NCBI RefSeq assembly: GCF_013248995.1
Contig: NZ_JABRPK010000002.1
Span: 558,001 to 622,000, forward strand
From: Frigoribacterium sp. VKM Ac-2836
GTDB taxonomy: Bacteria > Actinomycetota > Actinomycetes > Actinomycetales > Microbacteriaceae
Length of the DNA: 64,000 nucleotides
Reading direction: 5' to 3'
A program made the position numbers and the translations under genes. Under the pieces are notes generated by a model. The model was not told the DNA's origin and ran no database searches. It saw only the letters and a list, made by a program, of their open reading frames with translations. Positions 62,319-64,000 of the stretch are shown here, in pieces (position 1 is the first letter of the stretch; each line of letters opens with the position of its first letter).

Positions 62319-63215
62319 TCAGAGGGTGGTGCTCCCGGACGTCGGCGTCGGGTCGGACTCGCGTGCCTCCAGCAGGATCGTGCGCAGTCGTCGAGCGAGC
62401 TCCGCGGCCACGACGCGATCGACGCGATCTGCCGCATGCCCCTCGGTCGATGCTTCGACGGCGCCCGTCACGGCCTCGAGCTGGTCGAGCGGCACGACGA
62501 ACCACGGGTCTCGGGTGACGTCGACGTCGACATCGCCACCTCCGGCGTCCTGCTCGAGCGCCCAGGCGGTCCACGCGATGCGTCGTGCACCGACGGCAGC
62601 GGTGCTCGCCGGGTCGGGCCGGGGTGCAGGCGCATCGCGGGCGGCACGGGCGGCCCGACGCGACCAGGCGAGCGCGTCCGGCGCGGCGAAGCCGATCTCC
62701 CTGGCCGGGTCAGGGGCACCGGAGTCCTCGGCGTTCGCCTGCAGCGCGGCCGACATCATCAGGAGGTCCTGGGTGGAGAACGCCACGACGATCTCTCTCT
62801 TCGGGCCGATCGGGCCGTCGCCTCGGTCGTCGACGAGCAGGTGCTCGAGGGTCTCGTCGGCGTCGACTCGACGGAGGACCGGGACGACCCGGTCGACCCA
62901 GGCGTGGCGGCGCCGGGAAACGACAGGGGCGACATGCGGGTCCCGGGGGATCGGAGCCTGCCGCCGCTGGAACGGCCAGAGGCTCGGAGACCTGTGGCCG
63001 CCCGGGGTGCCTCCAGGAGGATCGTCGCGCTCGGCGATGACGAGCAAGAACAACCAGAGGGCGACCAGGAAGAGCCCGAACGAGACGAACCCGACGGTCA
63101 GGGAGGCCGAAGGCCACCGGGCCGAGACGGGCACACCGAGCCAGACCGACGACAGGGACAGCCCCAGCAGGACGCCGCCGGCGACGAGCTGGCGGCGTCG
63201 ACGCGGTGTCCCCAT
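62319..63215 (-). CDS. Two-helix membrane protein of unknown function
   Basis: A 298-aa protein. After MGTPRRRRQL come two hydrophobic helices (VAGGVLLGLSLSSVWLGV and VGFVSFGLFLVALWLFLLVIA) and a large cytoplasmic domain rich in Asp, Arg, Ala and Pro. No enzymatic motif is recognised. It precedes the double-DivIVA gene in the same direction with a 70-nt gap and is divergent from the response regulator. Confidence 0.7.
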   Translation of the reverse strand: MGTPRRRRQLVAGGVLLGLSLSSVWLGVPVSARWPSASLTVGFVSFGLFLVALWLFLLVIAERDDPPGGTPGGHRSPSLWPFQRRQAPIPRDPHVAPVVSRRRHAWVDRVVPVLRRVDADETLEHLLVDDRGDGPIGPKREIVVAFSTQDLLMMSAALQANAEDSGAPDPAREIGFAAPDALAWSRRAARAARDAPAPRPDPASTAAVGARRIAWTAWALEQDAGGGDVDVDVTRDPWFVVPLDQLEAVTGAVEASTEGHAADRVDRVVAAELARRLRTILLEARESDPTPTSGSTTL

Positions 63216-63299
63216 GGGCCGACCCTAGCGGGAGCCGTTCCGGCCGCGACACACACCCGCCACCCAGCCGGCCCATAGCCTCCGCCCACCGGCCGCACC

Positions 63300-63305
63300 T
63301 ACCGT
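63300..63305 (+). promoter_or_regulatory. -10 box TACCGT of the response-regulator gene (leaderless)
   Basis: TACCGT ends 7 nt before ATG 63313; GTG 63304 would lie inside it, which favours the ATG. Confidence 0.45.
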
Positions 63306-63312
63306 GCGAAGA

Positions 63313-63981
63313 ATGCTCAGCCCCGCCCGTGTCCTCGTGATCGACGACGACGAGACCATCCGCACCGCCGTCGTCGCCGCGCTCGGTGCCGAGGGCTTCG
63401 CCGTGCACGGCCTGGCCGACGGGTCCGACCTGCCGGATCAGCTCAAGGCCTTCGTGCCCGACCTGGTCGTGCTCGACTGGATGCTGCCCGGGGCCAGCGG
63501 CATCCGCCTGGCGGGCACGATCCGCACCTCGTCCGACGCGGCGGTCGTCATGCTCACCGCCCGCGACGAGGTCGACGACCGGCTCCGTGGTTTCTCCGAG
63601 GGCGTCGACGACTACGTGGTGAAACCCTTCGCCGTCGCCGAGCTGATCGCGCGGGTCACGGCCGTCCTGCGTCGCCGCGGTCGCATCCCCTCGGTGATCG
63701 AGATCGGTGACCTCGTTCTCGACCCCGAAGCGGCCCGCATCACGCGCGGCGGCGAATCCCTCGACCTCACGGCGACCGAGTTCCGTCTGCTCGGGTTCCT
63801 CGCCGAGAGCCGTGGGCGCACCGTCTCGAAGACCCAGATCCTCACGCAGGTCTGGGGCTACGACGACTACGACCCCAACCTCGTCGAGGTGCACCTCAGC
63901 GCCCTCCGCCGCAAGATGGAGATCCGCGGCCCCCGCCTGATCCACACCGTCCGCGGCCTCGGCTACCGGATGAGCGCGTGA
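63313..63981 (+). CDS. OmpR/PhoB-type response regulator
   Basis: A 222-aa two-component regulator. The receiver domain begins ARVLVIDDDETIRTAVVAAL with the acidic pocket, the phosphoacceptor Asp in LVVLDWMLPG, the Thr in VVMLTAR and the Lys in DYVVKPF. The C-terminal winged-helix domain has LDLTATEFRLLGFLAESRGRTVSKTQIL and VEVHLSALRRKME to HTVRGLGYRM. Its stop overlaps a second ORF, presumably the sensor kinase. Confidence 0.95.
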   Translation: MLSPARVLVIDDDETIRTAVVAALGAEGFAVHGLADGSDLPDQLKAFVPDLVVLDWMLPGASGIRLAGTIRTSSDAAVVMLTARDEVDDRLRGFSEGVDDYVVKPFAVAELIARVTAVLRRRGRIPSVIEIGDLVLDPEAARITRGGESLDLTATEFRLLGFLAESRGRTVSKTQILTQVWGYDDYDPNLVEVHLSALRRKMEIRGPRLIHTVRGLGYRMSA

Positions 63982-64000
63982 TCCGCCGCCGCCGAGCCTC
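63978..64000 (+). CDS. Start of a probable sensor histidine kinase, cut by the window edge
   Basis: GTG overlaps the response-regulator stop (GTGA) and opens VIRRRRA, the Arg-rich residues that usually precede a first transmembrane helix. Only seven codons are visible; identity is inferred from gene order. Confidence 0.5.

Overview
The window is chromosomal DNA of a high-GC actinobacterium, most likely a member of Microbacteriaceae. The grounds are the strong G/C bias at codon third positions, a GuaB3 paralogue beside classical GuaB, a DUF6350/PerM-like membrane protein between sucCD and purNH, HrcA/CIRCE control of groES, and many genes whose start codon lies 6-9 nt after a TANNNT box with no Shine-Dalgarno sequence (probable leaderless mRNAs). 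The genus cannot be fixed from sequence alone.

Layout. 1-3 kb: a THUMP-like SAM methyltransferase, groES under two CIRCE operators, and a RarD-type permease. 3-9 kb: a branched-chain amino acid/amide ABC system whose binding protein is encoded convergently to livHMGF; LivH carries an extra secreted beta-sandwich domain. 9-20.5 kb: guanine nucleotide synthesis (guaB, guaB3, guaA) interspersed with an AbiEi-like protein, glpD, a KhtT/KhtU K+/H+ antiporter pair, SURF1 and a DUF3817 protein. 20.5-25.4 kb: a BI-1/YccA-type membrane protein, a glycerophosphodiester phosphodiesterase and pcrA helicase.

25.4-28.2 kb: a visibly AT-richer island inserted at the 3' end of pcrA and bounded by a 12-bp direct repeat. 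It holds two co-oriented genes: an unrecognised 528-aa protein and a 209-aa zinc-ribbon/DUF4145 (HEPN-like) protein. This is the best candidate for an undescribed system, plausibly defence-related, but its function is not demonstrated.

28.4-41.2 kb: a SnoaL-like protein, sucCD, PerM-like protein, purN-purH, a heterodimeric ABC exporter preceded by a small leader ORF, two GNAT acetyltransferases and an alkyltransferase-like protein. 41.3-57.8 kb: two consecutive sugar-uptake modules, each with its own ROK repressor, binding protein and two permeases. The first ends in a GH38 alpha-mannosidase. The second is divergent from a ROK kinase and ends in a GH20 beta-N-acetylhexosaminidase and nagB, indicating uptake and catabolism of GlcNAc-containing oligosaccharides. 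Palindromic operators overlap the promoters of both modules. 58-64 kb: an NAD(P)-binding protein, RidA divergent from a D-threonine aldolase/D-serine dehydratase-like enzyme, a Pro/Gly-rich membrane protein, a double-DivIVA-motif protein, a membrane protein of unknown function and a two-component response regulator whose kinase runs off the window.

Two repeat phenomena cut across the window: at least 17 exact copies of the decamer GGAGGCGCGG (either strand; six extend to GGAGGCGCGGGTCG), and a set of 55-85-bp intergenic palindromes with a nested inner hairpin, two of which show compensatory base changes. No tRNA, rRNA, CRISPR array or insertion sequence was seen.
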